Below, piece after piece: positions 1 through 7,981 of a stretch of DNA of 64,000 bases (its first letter is position 1; each line of letters starts with the position of its first letter). The position numbers and the translations under genes are program-made. The notes beneath the pieces are model-generated. The model was given only the letters and a program-made list of their open reading frames with translations, had not been told where the DNA came from and did not search any database. The stretch is from Paenibacillus sp. Marseille-Q4541 (GTDB taxonomy: Bacteria > Bacillota > Bacilli > Paenibacillales > Paenibacillaceae), in NCBI RefSeq assembly GCF_018310695.1, contig NZ_JAGXCY010000017.1, positions 1-64,000 of the forward strand, read 5' to 3'.

Positions 1-153
1 ATTATATTAGGTATAAAGTACTATGTTATTTAGAAATACACTAGGCAGATAGTCTGATGCGTAGTCTGTGATTCTCACCTACAATGAGGACGAGTTGAAC
101 GACAACAACAGACAGAAAGATTCAAAACCTATAACTTCTAGGGGGACTACATC

Positions 154-714
154 ATGAAGGTTACAAAAAAGATACTTACTGTGGCGGTATCATCCGCTTT
201 ACTATTTGGATCACTTAGCATGCCTATGATTGCTAACCAAGCTTCAGCTGCTTCTTCAACAACAAGTACAAAAAGTTCAAAAGTGGAAAAAGTCATTTCC
301 GCAGGTGCCAAATACATGGGAACACCTTATCAATTTGGAGCAGACCGCAGCAGTACAAAAGTATTCGACTGCTCTTCGTTTGTAAGACGAGCATTTATGG
401 ATGGTGCAAAAATTACGTTGCCAACCGATTCTCGCAAGCAAGGGACCTATGTTAAGAATAAAGGAAATGCCAAAACAAGCATTTCTAGCCTCAAGCGCGG
501 AGACTTAATGTTCTTTATGTCCTATAAAGGTTCAAGCAAATCTTCTTATTCCAAAGTAAATAAGAGCAAAGAAACCATTACTCACGTAGGGATCTACCTC
601 GGTAATGGAAGAGTGCTACACACCTACTCTAAAGATTCGGGTGGTGTAAGAACGGATTCTGTTAAGGGTAACACTTGGGAATACCGCTTCTTGTTTGGTG
701 GCAGCGCGTTGTAG
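154..714 (+). CDS. Secreted NlpC/P60 family cell-wall hydrolase
   Basis: Probable cysteine peptidase that cleaves peptidoglycan stem peptides outside the membrane. Residues 1-32 form a signal peptide (basic start, hydrophobic core, cleavage after ASA). A short Ser/Thr/Lys linker follows, then a single NlpC/P60 domain from about residue 43 to the end. The catalytic Cys is C73 in FDCSSF, the His is H144 in THVGIYLG, and H156 is the likely third polar residue. No LysM or SH3 cell-wall-binding domain is present, so at 186 aa this is a minimal secreted form. The AGGGGG ribosome-binding site suits the ATG. It is monocistronic, with a terminator just downstream. Family assignment is firm; the exact bond cleaved cannot be read from sequence. 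Confidence 0.93.
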   Translation: MKVTKKILTVAVSSALLFGSLSMPMIANQASAASSTTSTKSSKVEKVISAGAKYMGTPYQFGADRSSTKVFDCSSFVRRAFMDGAKITLPTDSRKQGTYVKNKGNAKTSISSLKRGDLMFFMSYKGSSKSSYSKVNKSKETITHVGIYLGNGRVLHTYSKDSGGVRTDSVKGNTWEYRFLFGGSAL

Positions 715-765
715 GTCTTAGCGGACTAATTCTAGAGCATTACCATTCATAAGTTACTATAATTA

Positions 766-795
766 GGCACTGTGCGATAAAGCACAGTGCCTTTT
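766..795 (+). terminator. Rho-independent terminator after the NlpC/P60 gene
   Basis: A perfect 10-bp stem (GGCACTGTGC / GCACAGTGCC) with a 6-nt loop is followed by TTTT. The remaining bases up to the cupin gene hold no further feature I can support. Confidence 0.85.
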
Positions 796-960
796 GTGTT
801 CTTGAAAATTACACCTATCTTTAGTACGTGCTATATCTACATTTTTCGTCATGTATAGAGAATAACTGAGCCATAGGAGAAGTAGACTGTAAAGAATGTG
901 AATTTGACTGAACGGGAATATAGCTTATTCAAATGGACCGATTCCAAGGGAGGATAAACG

Positions 961-1674
961 ATGGCAGTCTCTTATATGGATTTCACATCTCCGAATGTAC
1001 AGTATTCTTATGATTTGAGAAATAATCGAATATTCATTAAAGACAGAGGTAACTATATCAATGCCTTGGGTGTTCAGCAGCTCAATACACTAGGTAACAG
1101 CTCGTTACTCGATATTTTTATGACACGAGGCAACGTAGTGGAACCGCATATCCATCAGAATGCAACGGAGCTCGTCTACTGTATTGCCGGATCAGCCGTA
1201 ATTTCCATGATAAACCCTTTCACGAAAGCAGTCATTCATGTGACCGTTACTCCAGGTCAGGTCGGAAACGTGCCGCAGGGGTGGTTCCACTGGGAGATGG
1301 CGACAGAAGACAACACGCACTTGCTGGCCATATTTGATGCGCCCATACCAGAATTCATTGCCATATCTGATTTCCTGCGTCTTGCACCGCCTGAAACAGT
1401 TGCCCATACGTATTGTCTTGACTTAGCTACATATAAAGCTGCGATTGCTCCGATCCAAGATACGGTCGTCATAGGTCCGCCAGCGAATTGTGCACAGTAC
1501 CATCAGCCTCAACCTCAGCCCTATACGCAGGGGGCAAGTGGTACGGTTCCTGCGAATCAAGGCAATTATCAGCAACAGGGAAACTATCAACAGCAGAGGA
1601 ACGACCCGCCGCCTCAAGGTAAAGGTTACAAAAATCAGGGGCCAAACTACGGTAACCCTAGCCCTTCTTCTTAA
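961..1674 (+). CDS. Cupin-domain protein with Gln/Asn/Pro-rich C-terminal tail
   Basis: Single-domain germin-like cupin of the kind seen in oxalate-decarboxylase and spherulin relatives. The metal site is intact: H63, H65 and E70 in the first motif (PHIHQNATE) and H110 in the second (GWFHWE). It therefore probably binds Mn, Fe or another divalent metal. After about residue 175 the protein becomes low-complexity, rich in Q, N, G and P, with a repeated GNYQQQ unit. Such tails occur on surface or spore-associated proteins, but no signal peptide is visible. The GGGAGG ribosome-binding site fits the ATG. The gene is monocistronic. Substrate and reaction are unknown. Confidence 0.85.
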   Translation: MAVSYMDFTSPNVQYSYDLRNNRIFIKDRGNYINALGVQQLNTLGNSSLLDIFMTRGNVVEPHIHQNATELVYCIAGSAVISMINPFTKAVIHVTVTPGQVGNVPQGWFHWEMATEDNTHLLAIFDAPIPEFIAISDFLRLAPPETVAHTYCLDLATYKAAIAPIQDTVVIGPPANCAQYHQPQPQPYTQGASGTVPANQGNYQQQGNYQQQRNDPPPQGKGYKNQGPNYGNPSPSS

Positions 1675-1688
1675 ATTAAAAAGAAATA

Positions 1689-1717
1689 AGGTCACGTCCC
1701 GGGGCGTGATCCTTTTT
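1689..1717 (+). terminator. Rho-independent terminator after the cupin gene
   Basis: A GC-rich hairpin (GGTCACG pairing with CGTGATCC, one bulged A) is followed by TTTTT. It separates the cupin gene from the dehydrogenase downstream. Confidence 0.75.
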
Positions 1718-1788
1718 GTTGCGAGGCGTCGCAAGTTAGGAACTGGGCGAATATACTGCTTATCATGTTCGTGACAGGAGGTTAACTT

Positions 1789-2688
1789 ATGATTCCTATG
1801 TATCCCTATTACGGGAAGATTACTAAATGTGAAGAGGTACCGATAACATTCCCACCGCAGCACCAGGATCGTCTGCCGGGATTTGAATACGTCATGAATC
1901 CAGTGCCTATTTCCGATAACCCTGGTTATGTAGGAAGCGGGAAATTGAAAGGGAAAATCGCCATCATTACAGGCGGTGACAGCGGAATTGGCCGGGCTGT
2001 GGCGATTGCTTTTGCTAAGGAAGGGGCAAGTGTGTCCATTCCTTATTATGATGAACACAAGGATGCAGAAGATACGAAAAAGATGGTAGAAGCCTATGGA
2101 GTACAGTGTCTTCTTCTGCCAGGTGATCTGAAAGAAGAGTCTCACTGCCGTGCCGTAGTGAATGAAACGGTGCAGTATTTTGGCAAGCTGGATACACTCA
2201 TTATTAATCAGGCGATGCAAATGTCCCATGACAGTATACTGGAGATTACGGCTAAAGAGCTTGATGATACGTTCCGTACCAACATTTATCCCAGCTTTTT
2301 TCTTACTCAGGAAGCACTTCGGTATTTGAGGCCTGGCAGTACCATTATTTCGACTACGTCGGTTACTGCCTATAAAGGAAATAAGCTACTCATGGACTAT
2401 TCATCAACAAAGGGGGCGATAGTCGCCTTTACCCGTTCTTTGTCTGCTCAGCTCGTGGACTATGGAATTCGAGTGAATGCTGTTGCGCCTGGACCCATCT
2501 GGACCCCGCTGCAGCCAGCAAGTTATCCGGCTGAATATATCAAGACGCTTGGAGCAGATACCCCGATGAAGCGTGCTGGTCAGCCGTTTGAGCTCGCTCC
2601 AGCTTTTGTCTATCTCGCTTCGGATGATTCAAGTTATGTGACAGGGCAGGTTATACATGTAAATGGAGGCACCATTGTAGGCTCCTAA
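1789..2688 (+). CDS. Short-chain dehydrogenase/reductase, general-stress-protein-39 type
   Basis: NAD(P)-dependent oxidoreductase of 299 aa, similar in layout to Bacillus YdaD/YhdF. An N-terminal extension of about 50 residues precedes the Rossmann fold. The cofactor loop TGGDSGIG is at 61-68, and the catalytic triad is S191, Y204 and K208 (YSSTK). The PG motif after the active site and the C-terminal VTGQVIHVNGG are typical. One oddity is that the usual NNAG structural motif reads INQA at about 139-142, so the second Asn is Gln; the active-site Asn may still be present at 140. Substrate unknown. The AGGAGG ribosome-binding site lies close before the ATG. Confidence 0.92.
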   Translation: MIPMYPYYGKITKCEEVPITFPPQHQDRLPGFEYVMNPVPISDNPGYVGSGKLKGKIAIITGGDSGIGRAVAIAFAKEGASVSIPYYDEHKDAEDTKKMVEAYGVQCLLLPGDLKEESHCRAVVNETVQYFGKLDTLIINQAMQMSHDSILEITAKELDDTFRTNIYPSFFLTQEALRYLRPGSTIISTTSVTAYKGNKLLMDYSSTKGAIVAFTRSLSAQLVDYGIRVNAVAPGPIWTPLQPASYPAEYIKTLGADTPMKRAGQPFELAPAFVYLASDDSSYVTGQVIHVNGGTIVGS

Positions 2689-2746
2689 GGATCCAGATGA
2701 TATAATACTCACGACGATAGCCTCAAGTGAGGAAGGAGCTGATAAG

Positions 2747-2839
2747 ATGACCAGACGGATCCAAAACGGGAAAACGGAAACGTCCCATGCAAAGCCGAGT
2801 ATTAGAGAGGCGAATCTTTGCATGGGGTGGCATAAGTAA
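2747..2839 (+). CDS. Possible 30-aa small protein
   Basis: A short reading frame preceded by a near-consensus ribosome-binding site (AAGGAG, 7 nt before ATG). It encodes a basic peptide starting MTRRIQNGK and ending CMGWHK. No family is recognised. The frame lies inside a pair of inverted repeats (see the repeat entry), so the sequence may be constrained as RNA rather than protein. The next gene starts about 100 bp downstream. Support is only the ribosome-binding site and open frame. Confidence 0.35.
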   Translation: MTRRIQNGKTETSHAKPSIREANLCMGWHK

Positions 2840-2895
2840 CAACTTTTATTTCGCCCGCAAGTAGCTCGTTTTCTTCTAATACGGTTGGCTTTGCA
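2784..2895 (+). repeat. Inverted repeats with two mutually exclusive pairings
   Basis: CCCATGCAAAG at 2784-2794 is perfectly complementary to CTTTGCATGGG at 2816-2826 (11 bp, 21-nt loop). The overlapping segment 2788-2805 is also complementary to 2876-2895: TGCAAAGCC pairs with GGCTTTGCA (9 bp) and GTATTAG with CTAATAC (7 bp), with a small internal loop. Both pairings use the TGCAAAG stretch, so only one can form at a time in RNA. The element lies between a dehydrogenase and a regulator gene. It may be a regulatory leader or a decayed repeat element. Confidence 0.6.
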
Positions 2896-2944
2896 CCTTA
2901 TGAATCCAAATTAATGGAGCAATATTATAAGGGGCGGACCATAA

Positions 2945-3211
2945 ATGAAATATGTTAGAGCAACCACCGTATTACCAGATCACCTGGTAGAAGAAATTCA
3001 GAAATATGTCCAAGGGGAAGCGATTTACATCCCGAAGCCAGCAAGCAAACACGAGGGTTGGGGGATGAGATCCGGCGGCAGAAAGGTACTAGATGAGCGT
3101 AATGAACGTATTCGTGTGGCTTATCAGGATGGCCAGACGATACGGCATCTCGCGGAGGAGTACTTTTTATCCGTTGATTCCATTAAGAAGATTATATATG
3201 GCAAAAAATAA
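2945..3211 (+). CDS. CD3324-family small helix-turn-helix protein
   Basis: An 88-aa protein matching the small CD3324/Mor-like family found across Bacillota. The N-terminus carries the family pattern (YVRATTVLPDHLVEEIQKYV, then IYIPKP). The C-terminal half has a helix-turn-helix (RVAYQDGQTIRHLAEEYFLSVDSIKKII) resembling a Mor/resolvase-type DNA-binding unit. A GGGGCGG ribosome-binding site precedes the ATG, and a strong terminator closes the unit. Members are annotated as putative transcriptional regulators; the target is unknown. The competing inverted repeats lie immediately upstream and may belong to its leader. Confidence 0.82.
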   Translation: MKYVRATTVLPDHLVEEIQKYVQGEAIYIPKPASKHEGWGMRSGGRKVLDERNERIRVAYQDGQTIRHLAEEYFLSVDSIKKIIYGKK

Positions 3212-3223
3212 CCACAGTCAAAG

Positions 3224-3275
3224 GCACGAAAGCACATTTTTGGACTTCGAAAATGTATTTTCGTGCTTTTTTTTT
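3224..3275 (+). terminator. Rho-independent terminator after the CD3324-family gene
   Basis: A long stem of about 17 bp with two mismatches (GCACGAAA at the base) and a short loop is followed by nine or more Ts. Confidence 0.85.
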
Positions 3276-3456
3276 GTTCAGCGCTGCTTGCTGCCTTATG
3301 TTAGCTCGGGTAGAATCCATATCTTTCTTTTTGCTCGGAGTGTAAAGATTAGTTCTAAGTTGTACTTTCTCTTTAGACACAGGTAGAGCTTAGGATAAAA
3401 TAAATTCCGAGCCAGATACAGATCAAGAATATGAACGAAAAGGGTGGGATTGGGTA

Positions 3457-4029
3457 ATGACAGCTACCTTTATACCAAAAGCATTACAAGGACAGAAAGT
3501 ATATCTGAAACCTGTAAATGCCAGTGATGCTGAAGCATACTATCAGCTTCTATTTGATGCGGAAACAAGTAGGCTGACTGGAACAAAAGCGATTTTTAAT
3601 TTCGAGCAAATAACTGAGTACATAGACAGGAAGTGGAGAGATGATTCCTCAGTTCTACTGCTGATTGCACGGCAAGAAACGGATGAATTGATTGGGGATA
3701 TTGCCCTTCAAGATTTGGATTATACAAATCGAAGTGCAAACTTGCGGATTATGATTGACCAGGCGAAACACCAGGGACAAGGCTTCGGGACAGAGGCACT
3801 ACGGCTCATACTGGATTATGCTTTTGGCATATTGCAGCTCCACCGGGTGGAACTGAATGTATATGATTTTAATGAACGGGCTGCACATGTATATAAGAAG
3901 GTAGGTTTTAAAATTGAAGGTCGTCAGCGCGATGCATTGTTCTACAACCATGAATATCATGATGCTATTCTCATGAGCATGCTCGAAGAGGAGTACAGGG
4001 AGAAATATCTGACTGCTGATCCGAAGTAA
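3457..4029 (+). CDS. GNAT-family N-acetyltransferase, RimJ/RimL type
   Basis: Acetyl-CoA-dependent acetyltransferase of 190 aa. The acetyl-CoA pyrophosphate loop is QGQGFGTEA at about residues 108-116. The C-terminal NERAAHVYKKVGFKIEGRQRDA segment is the usual beta6-alpha4 region of RimJ/RimL and SpeG-like enzymes. The substrate could be a protein N-terminus, a polyamine or another small amine, and cannot be decided. AAGGGTGGG precedes the ATG. It is a monocistronic unit with a terminator overlapping the stop codon. Confidence 0.88.
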   Translation: MTATFIPKALQGQKVYLKPVNASDAEAYYQLLFDAETSRLTGTKAIFNFEQITEYIDRKWRDDSSVLLLIARQETDELIGDIALQDLDYTNRSANLRIMIDQAKHQGQGFGTEALRLILDYAFGILQLHRVELNVYDFNERAAHVYKKVGFKIEGRQRDALFYNHEYHDAILMSMLEEEYREKYLTADPK

Positions 4030-4052
4030 ACAATGGGGGATCGTTGTTTTTT
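4029..4052 (+). terminator. Terminator overlapping the acetyltransferase stop codon
   Basis: AACAATG pairs with CGTTGTT around a GGGGAT loop, followed by a run of Ts. Confidence 0.6.
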
Positions 4053-4073
4053 ATAAGAGTGAATAGTTGAAAA

Positions 4074-4118
4074 AACGGCACTATTTTATAAGCCATACGC
4101 TTATAAAATAGTGCCGTT
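4074..4118 (-). terminator. Terminator of the MarR/ABC-2 permease unit
   Basis: A perfect 19-bp stem with a 7-nt loop. On the minus strand it is followed by TTTTTT, so it mainly ends the minus-strand permease transcript. It can also back-stop transcription from the plus-strand acetyltransferase gene. Confidence 0.85.
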
Positions 4119-4128
4119 CTACATGTGA

Positions 4129-5406
4129 CTATACTTGGGCTGAAGCAGGAGTCTGAATGGAATTACTCGTTTCCTGCTGCTCATTATTATGGTTTTTTTG
4201 ATTATCCTTATTTCCCTGATTTCGTTTCAATACGAATATAAGAACGATAACCGCTGAAAAAAGAAGAAAAAAAGCAGGAACGATAGTCATCGCCTTACCC
4301 AGGCCAGCTTCCATATTACCATCATAATACAGCAATGAACGCATGCCTTCGAGCATATATCGGATCGGCATAATATTACCAAGGATCCGATGGAAATCCG
4401 GAAGGTTTGTAACCGGGATCGCTCCGCCGCTGGCGAAGATTCCTAAGATGTTAACAGGGAATGCGGCCAGCATGGCCCATTTGCCGAATAACATGCCTAT
4501 CATTTTGAACATAGTGAACATCGTCATCGTGCATAGCGATGTAAATAAGAAAATGGTAATGATGCCTGATGAATGGAAGCTTCCATACAATCCGAACACA
4601 GCTAAAGGAATCACTACTGCAACAGCGATCATTAAGATAACACTCAGCAGCATCTCCGTAGCAAATACTTTTGAATAGGTCAGAGGAACACCACGGCTCT
4701 TCAAATTTTCACTAATACCACCTAAATACCCATTAATCATCTGTGTTCCCATAAGCCCTGTAATCGATGCGATTAAGACAATCATAAAAGGGGTCATTCC
4801 TTTATTGATATCCGAGGGAAGTCCGAGCACGTTGGTCATTGTGTATTCAATAGGGTGGTCAAGTTGAGATGCGGTCATGGGAGATATGAGTGCTTGTTGT
4901 TTTGTCATATCTTCTTTTATTCCGCTGCTAACCATATCAGAAATCGATAAGGCTAGGCTTTGCAATACACTCGTCGAGATGCTTGAAGCCATTTGCGAAG
5001 CGCCATCATTCAATAATATTTCAACCGGTACGGCGTTAATATCAGCATCTCCGGATAGGAAAGCTTCTTGCAAGGCAGAAGTCCGCTCGCTGAAATTTGC
5101 GGGGATGATCAAAGCCCCGTTTGCTTTGTTTTCTTTTATAGCCTGTATAGCAGTTTCCTTCGAACTTTCAATCTGCCACTGAAAAGAGTGTCCGTCTTGC
5201 TGCTTCACAAGATTAGAGATGATCGCTTTACCTTCCGGCGAGTCTGCAAATTGTGAGTCCTCACTGACGAGGATGAGCGGAAAATCGTGCATTCGCTGAC
5301 TGGCGCCACTAAATACGGGCAAGTAAATGATGACCATGCTCAGCATCAACACGGCTACAGACCAGACGGGAAACCAAGCAAATTTAATCTTTAATAAATT
5401 TTTCAA
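4129..5406 (-). CDS. ABC-2 type membrane permease, YhgE/Pip-like
   Basis: Integral membrane protein of 425 aa. One N-terminal membrane segment (about 14-34) is followed by an extracytoplasmic domain of roughly 160 residues and then about five to six membrane segments from residue 205 on. This is the architecture of ABC-2/YhgE-Pip export permeases. The C-terminus is a hydrophilic Asn/Gln/Lys-rich tail. No ATPase gene is adjacent, so it either works alone or borrows an ATPase. The start is TTG with AAGGAG 10 nt upstream. It lies 19 bp after a MarR regulator gene, suggesting a drug-responsive regulator/exporter operon. Confidence 0.82.
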   Translation of the reverse strand: MKNLLKIKFAWFPVWSVAVLMLSMVIIYLPVFSGASQRMHDFPLILVSEDSQFADSPEGKAIISNLVKQQDGHSFQWQIESSKETAIQAIKENKANGALIIPANFSERTSALQEAFLSGDADINAVPVEILLNDGASQMASSISTSVLQSLALSISDMVSSGIKEDMTKQQALISPMTASQLDHPIEYTMTNVLGLPSDINKGMTPFMIVLIASITGLMGTQMINGYLGGISENLKSRGVPLTYSKVFATEMLLSVILMIAVAVVIPLAVFGLYGSFHSSGIITIFLFTSLCTMTMFTMFKMIGMLFGKWAMLAAFPVNILGIFASGGAIPVTNLPDFHRILGNIMPIRYMLEGMRSLLYYDGNMEAGLGKAMTIVPAFFLLFSAVIVLIFVLKRNQGNKDNQKNHNNEQQETSNSIQTPASAQV

Positions 5407-5425
5407 TAGATGTATTCTCCTTTAA

Positions 5426-5860
5426 TTACTTCAGTTTACGATTTAGTAAACGAATACTCAGGAATACCATTTCTTTATCCTCTTCATCCAATTGTTCAAA
5501 TTGCTGCTCGACGGACTGATCCATATCTGGAATGAAAAGTACGTCTAAGCCTTTATCGGTAAGCGTAATCCGCTGACTTCTTCGATCCTCCGGATTTTCA
5601 ATTCGAGTGACATAACCTCTTTGCTCAAGTGAGTCTACCAGGTAAGTGATCGAGGCTGCTTTGATTTTTAGATGCTGGGCCAAGTGTATGGATAGACAAG
5701 ATCCTTCGCGCTGAATTTTCGTTAGAATGGAAAATTGATTCAACGTTAATTCATTTTCTCGCAAATGATCTACAAAGGCCTTGATGCGGTAGTTTGACAT
5801 TTTTTGTGCCAACTCAGTATAAGTTTTCATCAGCATGTCTAGAGAAATTTGATGATCCAA
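5426..5860 (-). CDS. MarR-family transcriptional regulator
   Basis: Winged-helix repressor of 144 aa. The recognition region (LSIHLAQHLKIKAASITYLVDSL) and the wing (ENPEDRRSQRITLT) are typical of MarR. I place the start at TTG 5860 because AGGAG lies 8 nt upstream of it. The upstream in-frame ATG (5905) falls before the expected transcription start of the promoter described below, so it cannot be translated from that transcript. It is the first gene of an operon with the ABC-2 permease and is probably autoregulated. The inducer is unknown. Confidence 0.88.
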   Translation of the reverse strand: MDHQISLDMLMKTYTELAQKMSNYRIKAFVDHLRENELTLNQFSILTKIQREGSCLSIHLAQHLKIKAASITYLVDSLEQRGYVTRIENPEDRRSQRITLTDKGLDVLFIPDMDQSVEQQFEQLDEEDKEMVFLSIRLLNRKLK

Positions 5861-5907
5861 AAGTATTGCTCCTATTCGTAAAATGGTATTAGTGATAGTG
5901 AACAAAC

Positions 5908-5936
5908 ATTATACTTAGAATGTTCTAATTAGTAAA
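5908..5936 (-). promoter_or_regulatory. Sigma-A promoter with operator-like dyad for the marR unit
   Basis: On the minus strand, -35 TTTACT and -10 TATAAT are exactly 17 bp apart. The spacer contains the dyad TTAGAA-CA-TTCTAA (5915-5928). A repressor bound there would block RNA polymerase, as expected for MarR autoregulation. Transcription should start near 5901. Confidence 0.75.
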
Positions 5937-6192
5937 CTGTATATTGTGAAAATTAAATTAAAATTATTATTGTTTTTCATAAAAAACTTAGAAGATTTTA
6001 AATAATTATCTCTTTTCTACTATAAAGTGGTGGGGGAGGGGCGGCTTCGAAATAACAAAAATAAGTCTAATTACATCCATATATTGGCTAGGTAAAACTA
6101 ATAGAATGAGGTAATATAAAGGTGAATATCCTAATATTTCTTATATAATTAATAGTTTTACTCATATACATAAAGGTAATGGCGGTGAGATT

Positions 6193-6756
6193 TTGAAAAA
6201 AATAACTTTCATCTGGACTATCCTAGGGTCCGTATTTCTGATCATCTTGTTTGCTGTACTCATTGGTAAGGAATACGATAACCAGCAACATAATGACGGC
6301 AAGACTTTCCCAAGCTACTATAATCGCACTTCATATGGACTTCAGGCTTCAACTTATTATACGGATTCCGTCTTGAACAGAGCAGGGACATTGAGTCAAG
6401 ATGATGCAAGGGAATTATTTCTAGGCTACACCCGCTTGATCGATACAGCTGATCAAGTTAGGCAACTCCGATATCATGTTTCTGGAGAAGAATTAAGAAC
6501 AGAAGCTTTAGAGAACAAGCTTAAGAAGCTGGGAGCGGAGCTTTTGCTACAATCTTCGAAGATACTGGAAGGGACAGGCGACCGAAGAGAAATAAAGCAA
6601 ACTCGTAATCTGATTAACGAACTGCAGGAGCAGATTCCTGGGCTACCGAGTGATACAAATTTCAAGGATTTCCCGAAGGAGCAGAAACGGGAAATTATAC
6701 ATCTTCTGAATCGCATTTCGTTACAACTGGAGAAAGGGCAGGGTGAAATCGAGTGA
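6193..6756 (+). CDS. Unknown membrane-anchored protein, first of a coupled pair
   Basis: No family recognised. A 187-aa protein with one N-terminal membrane segment (about 5-24, ILGSVFLIILFAVLIG) and no lipobox or evident signal-peptidase site. The rest is a soluble, charged, mostly helical domain, probably outside the membrane, with Leu-rich helices at about 95-125 and 145-180. The start is TTG with GGCGGTGAG upstream. The stop codon overlaps the next gene by 4 bp, so the two are translationally coupled. The roughly 330 bp between it and the divergent marR start are very AT-rich and should hold its promoter. Confidence 0.75.
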   Translation: MKKITFIWTILGSVFLIILFAVLIGKEYDNQQHNDGKTFPSYYNRTSYGLQASTYYTDSVLNRAGTLSQDDARELFLGYTRLIDTADQVRQLRYHVSGEELRTEALENKLKKLGAELLLQSSKILEGTGDRREIKQTRNLINELQEQIPGLPSDTNFKDFPKEQKREIIHLLNRISLQLEKGQGEIE

Positions 6757-7319
6757 AGAGCTTCTTAGCAAAACACATAAAAGCCATCGCTATAATGATC
6801 TTAACCTGTGCTCTTGTGATGGGGGGATGGTACGCATTTCTACTGGTGGATGGAAAATCTCTGATATCGGATGGAGCTGAGGAGAAACAAAGCTACGATC
6901 AGTTTCGAACAGAGCTTCTACAAATGAATGAGCTGATGGGTGAATTTAATGAAAGTGAGAAATCGGAGGACAATGTTCTTGTATTGCAGCAAGCATACGA
7001 TCACTTTAAACAAGCGGCCGTCTATTTGGACCAATTCTTGTCCTATTTTTCATATCGACTCATAGACCCTTATGTATTGCATGAAATACAGTACGAAGGT
7101 GAGGGGGAAATATTCAGCGTAACAATCGATTATATAATGGGAGATGGGGACGAGGGAGATATTCTTTACCTCATGGAGTATTCAAGTAAGCTGCTCGATG
7201 TATTCCCTGTAGAGTATATAAAGAAGGATCGGAACGAATTCTTTACCCAACTGAATGATGTAGATGACCAAATCAACATGCATCAATTTAAAAATGAATA
7301 TACATGGCCATACAAGTGA
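6753..7319 (+). CDS. Unknown membrane-anchored protein, second of a coupled pair
   Basis: No family recognised. A 188-aa protein starting with GTG inside the preceding stop codon (4-bp overlap). It has the same plan as its partner: one N-terminal membrane segment (about 10-32) and a soluble extracytoplasmic domain. This domain is acidic and has helical stretches (about 45-90) followed by a mixed region. The matching size, topology and coupling suggest the two proteins work together at the membrane. No function is proposed. A terminator follows. Confidence 0.75.
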   Translation: MKSFLAKHIKAIAIMILTCALVMGGWYAFLLVDGKSLISDGAEEKQSYDQFRTELLQMNELMGEFNESEKSEDNVLVLQQAYDHFKQAAVYLDQFLSYFSYRLIDPYVLHEIQYEGEGEIFSVTIDYIMGDGDEGDILYLMEYSSKLLDVFPVEYIKKDRNEFFTQLNDVDDQINMHQFKNEYTWPYK

Positions 7320-7328
7320 ATGCAAAGA

Positions 7329-7375
7329 GAACCTCTATAGAGACGGGAAAACCGGTTACTCTAGAGGTTCCTTTT
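7329..7375 (+). terminator. Terminator after the unknown membrane pair
   Basis: GAACCTCTA pairs with TAGAGGTTC, followed by CTTTTCTTTTT. The hairpin overlaps the end of the convergent Rrf2 gene. Confidence 0.7.
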
Positions 7376-7793
7376 CTTTTTGAGAGAGATCATAGATCAC
7401 ATCGGCCATGGATACACCGGCAAGTTGATCTTCCATCGCTTTTTGGGCGGAAATAAAAATAGGAGAGATCGTATTCTGAATATTGCGTCCCACCACACAG
7501 GCTGGGTTCGGCGCTTCATGTACAGAAAATAGGGCTTCTTCTTCCACGGCATTGACCGCACGGTATACGTCAAGTAAAGTGATATCTGCTACGACTTTTT
7601 TAAGCTTCGCTCCGGCAACCCCTGGCTTTACTTCAACAAGCCCTGCTTTATTTAGCATCCCCATAATTCTTCGAATGACGACCGGATTCGTGCCCACACT
7701 ACCTGCAAGATAATCCGAAGTATTGACCTCGCCTTTGTTGATCTCAAGTAGTGATAAAATATGAATGCCAACGGCAAATCGGCTTGTAACCAT
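7356..7793 (-). CDS. Rrf2-family transcriptional regulator, YwnA-like
   Basis: Winged-helix regulator of 145 aa. It has the Rrf2 pattern (SRFAVGIHILSLLE, SVGTNPVVIRRIMGMLNKAGLVEVKPGVAGAKL). It lacks the three clustered cysteines that hold an Fe-S cluster in IscR and NsrR; only one Cys (in NPACVVG) is visible. This places it with the cluster-less YwnA/CymR-type members. AAAGGGG precedes the ATG. The neighbouring minus-strand gene encodes a YwnB-like oxidoreductase, the same partnership as in Bacillus, whose promoter carries a dyad the regulator could bind. The effector is unknown. Confidence 0.88.
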   Translation of the reverse strand: MVTSRFAVGIHILSLLEINKGEVNTSDYLAGSVGTNPVVIRRIMGMLNKAGLVEVKPGVAGAKLKKVVADITLLDVYRAVNAVEEEALFSVHEAPNPACVVGRNIQNTISPIFISAQKAMEDQLAGVSMADVIYDLSQKEKEPLE

Positions 7794-7896
7794 GAACGTT
7801 AACCCCTTTATTCTGCCTGCTCATAGCAGGTCATTCTGAACATCAAGTATGTTAATTATAGTCTAATCTATTGTGCCCTGCCTGAACAACTGTAAG

Positions 7897-7960
7897 ACAA
7901 AAAATCCCCTTTCGCACAAAGATCTCGGGATAAGAAACAGATCTTTGTACGAAAGGGGAA
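7897..7960 (-). terminator. Terminator of the YwnB-like gene
   Basis: An approximately 20-bp stem with one mismatch (arms 7905-7925 and 7939-7959) is followed on the minus strand by TTTTTT. Confidence 0.85.
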
Positions 7961-7981
7961 ATGATTGTGAAAACAAGCCGG

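Noticed and set aside
1423..2229. Long open frame (268 codons) antisense to the cupin and dehydrogenase genes
   Set aside because: No ribosome-binding site or family pattern; it is the complement of two well-supported genes and spans their terminator.
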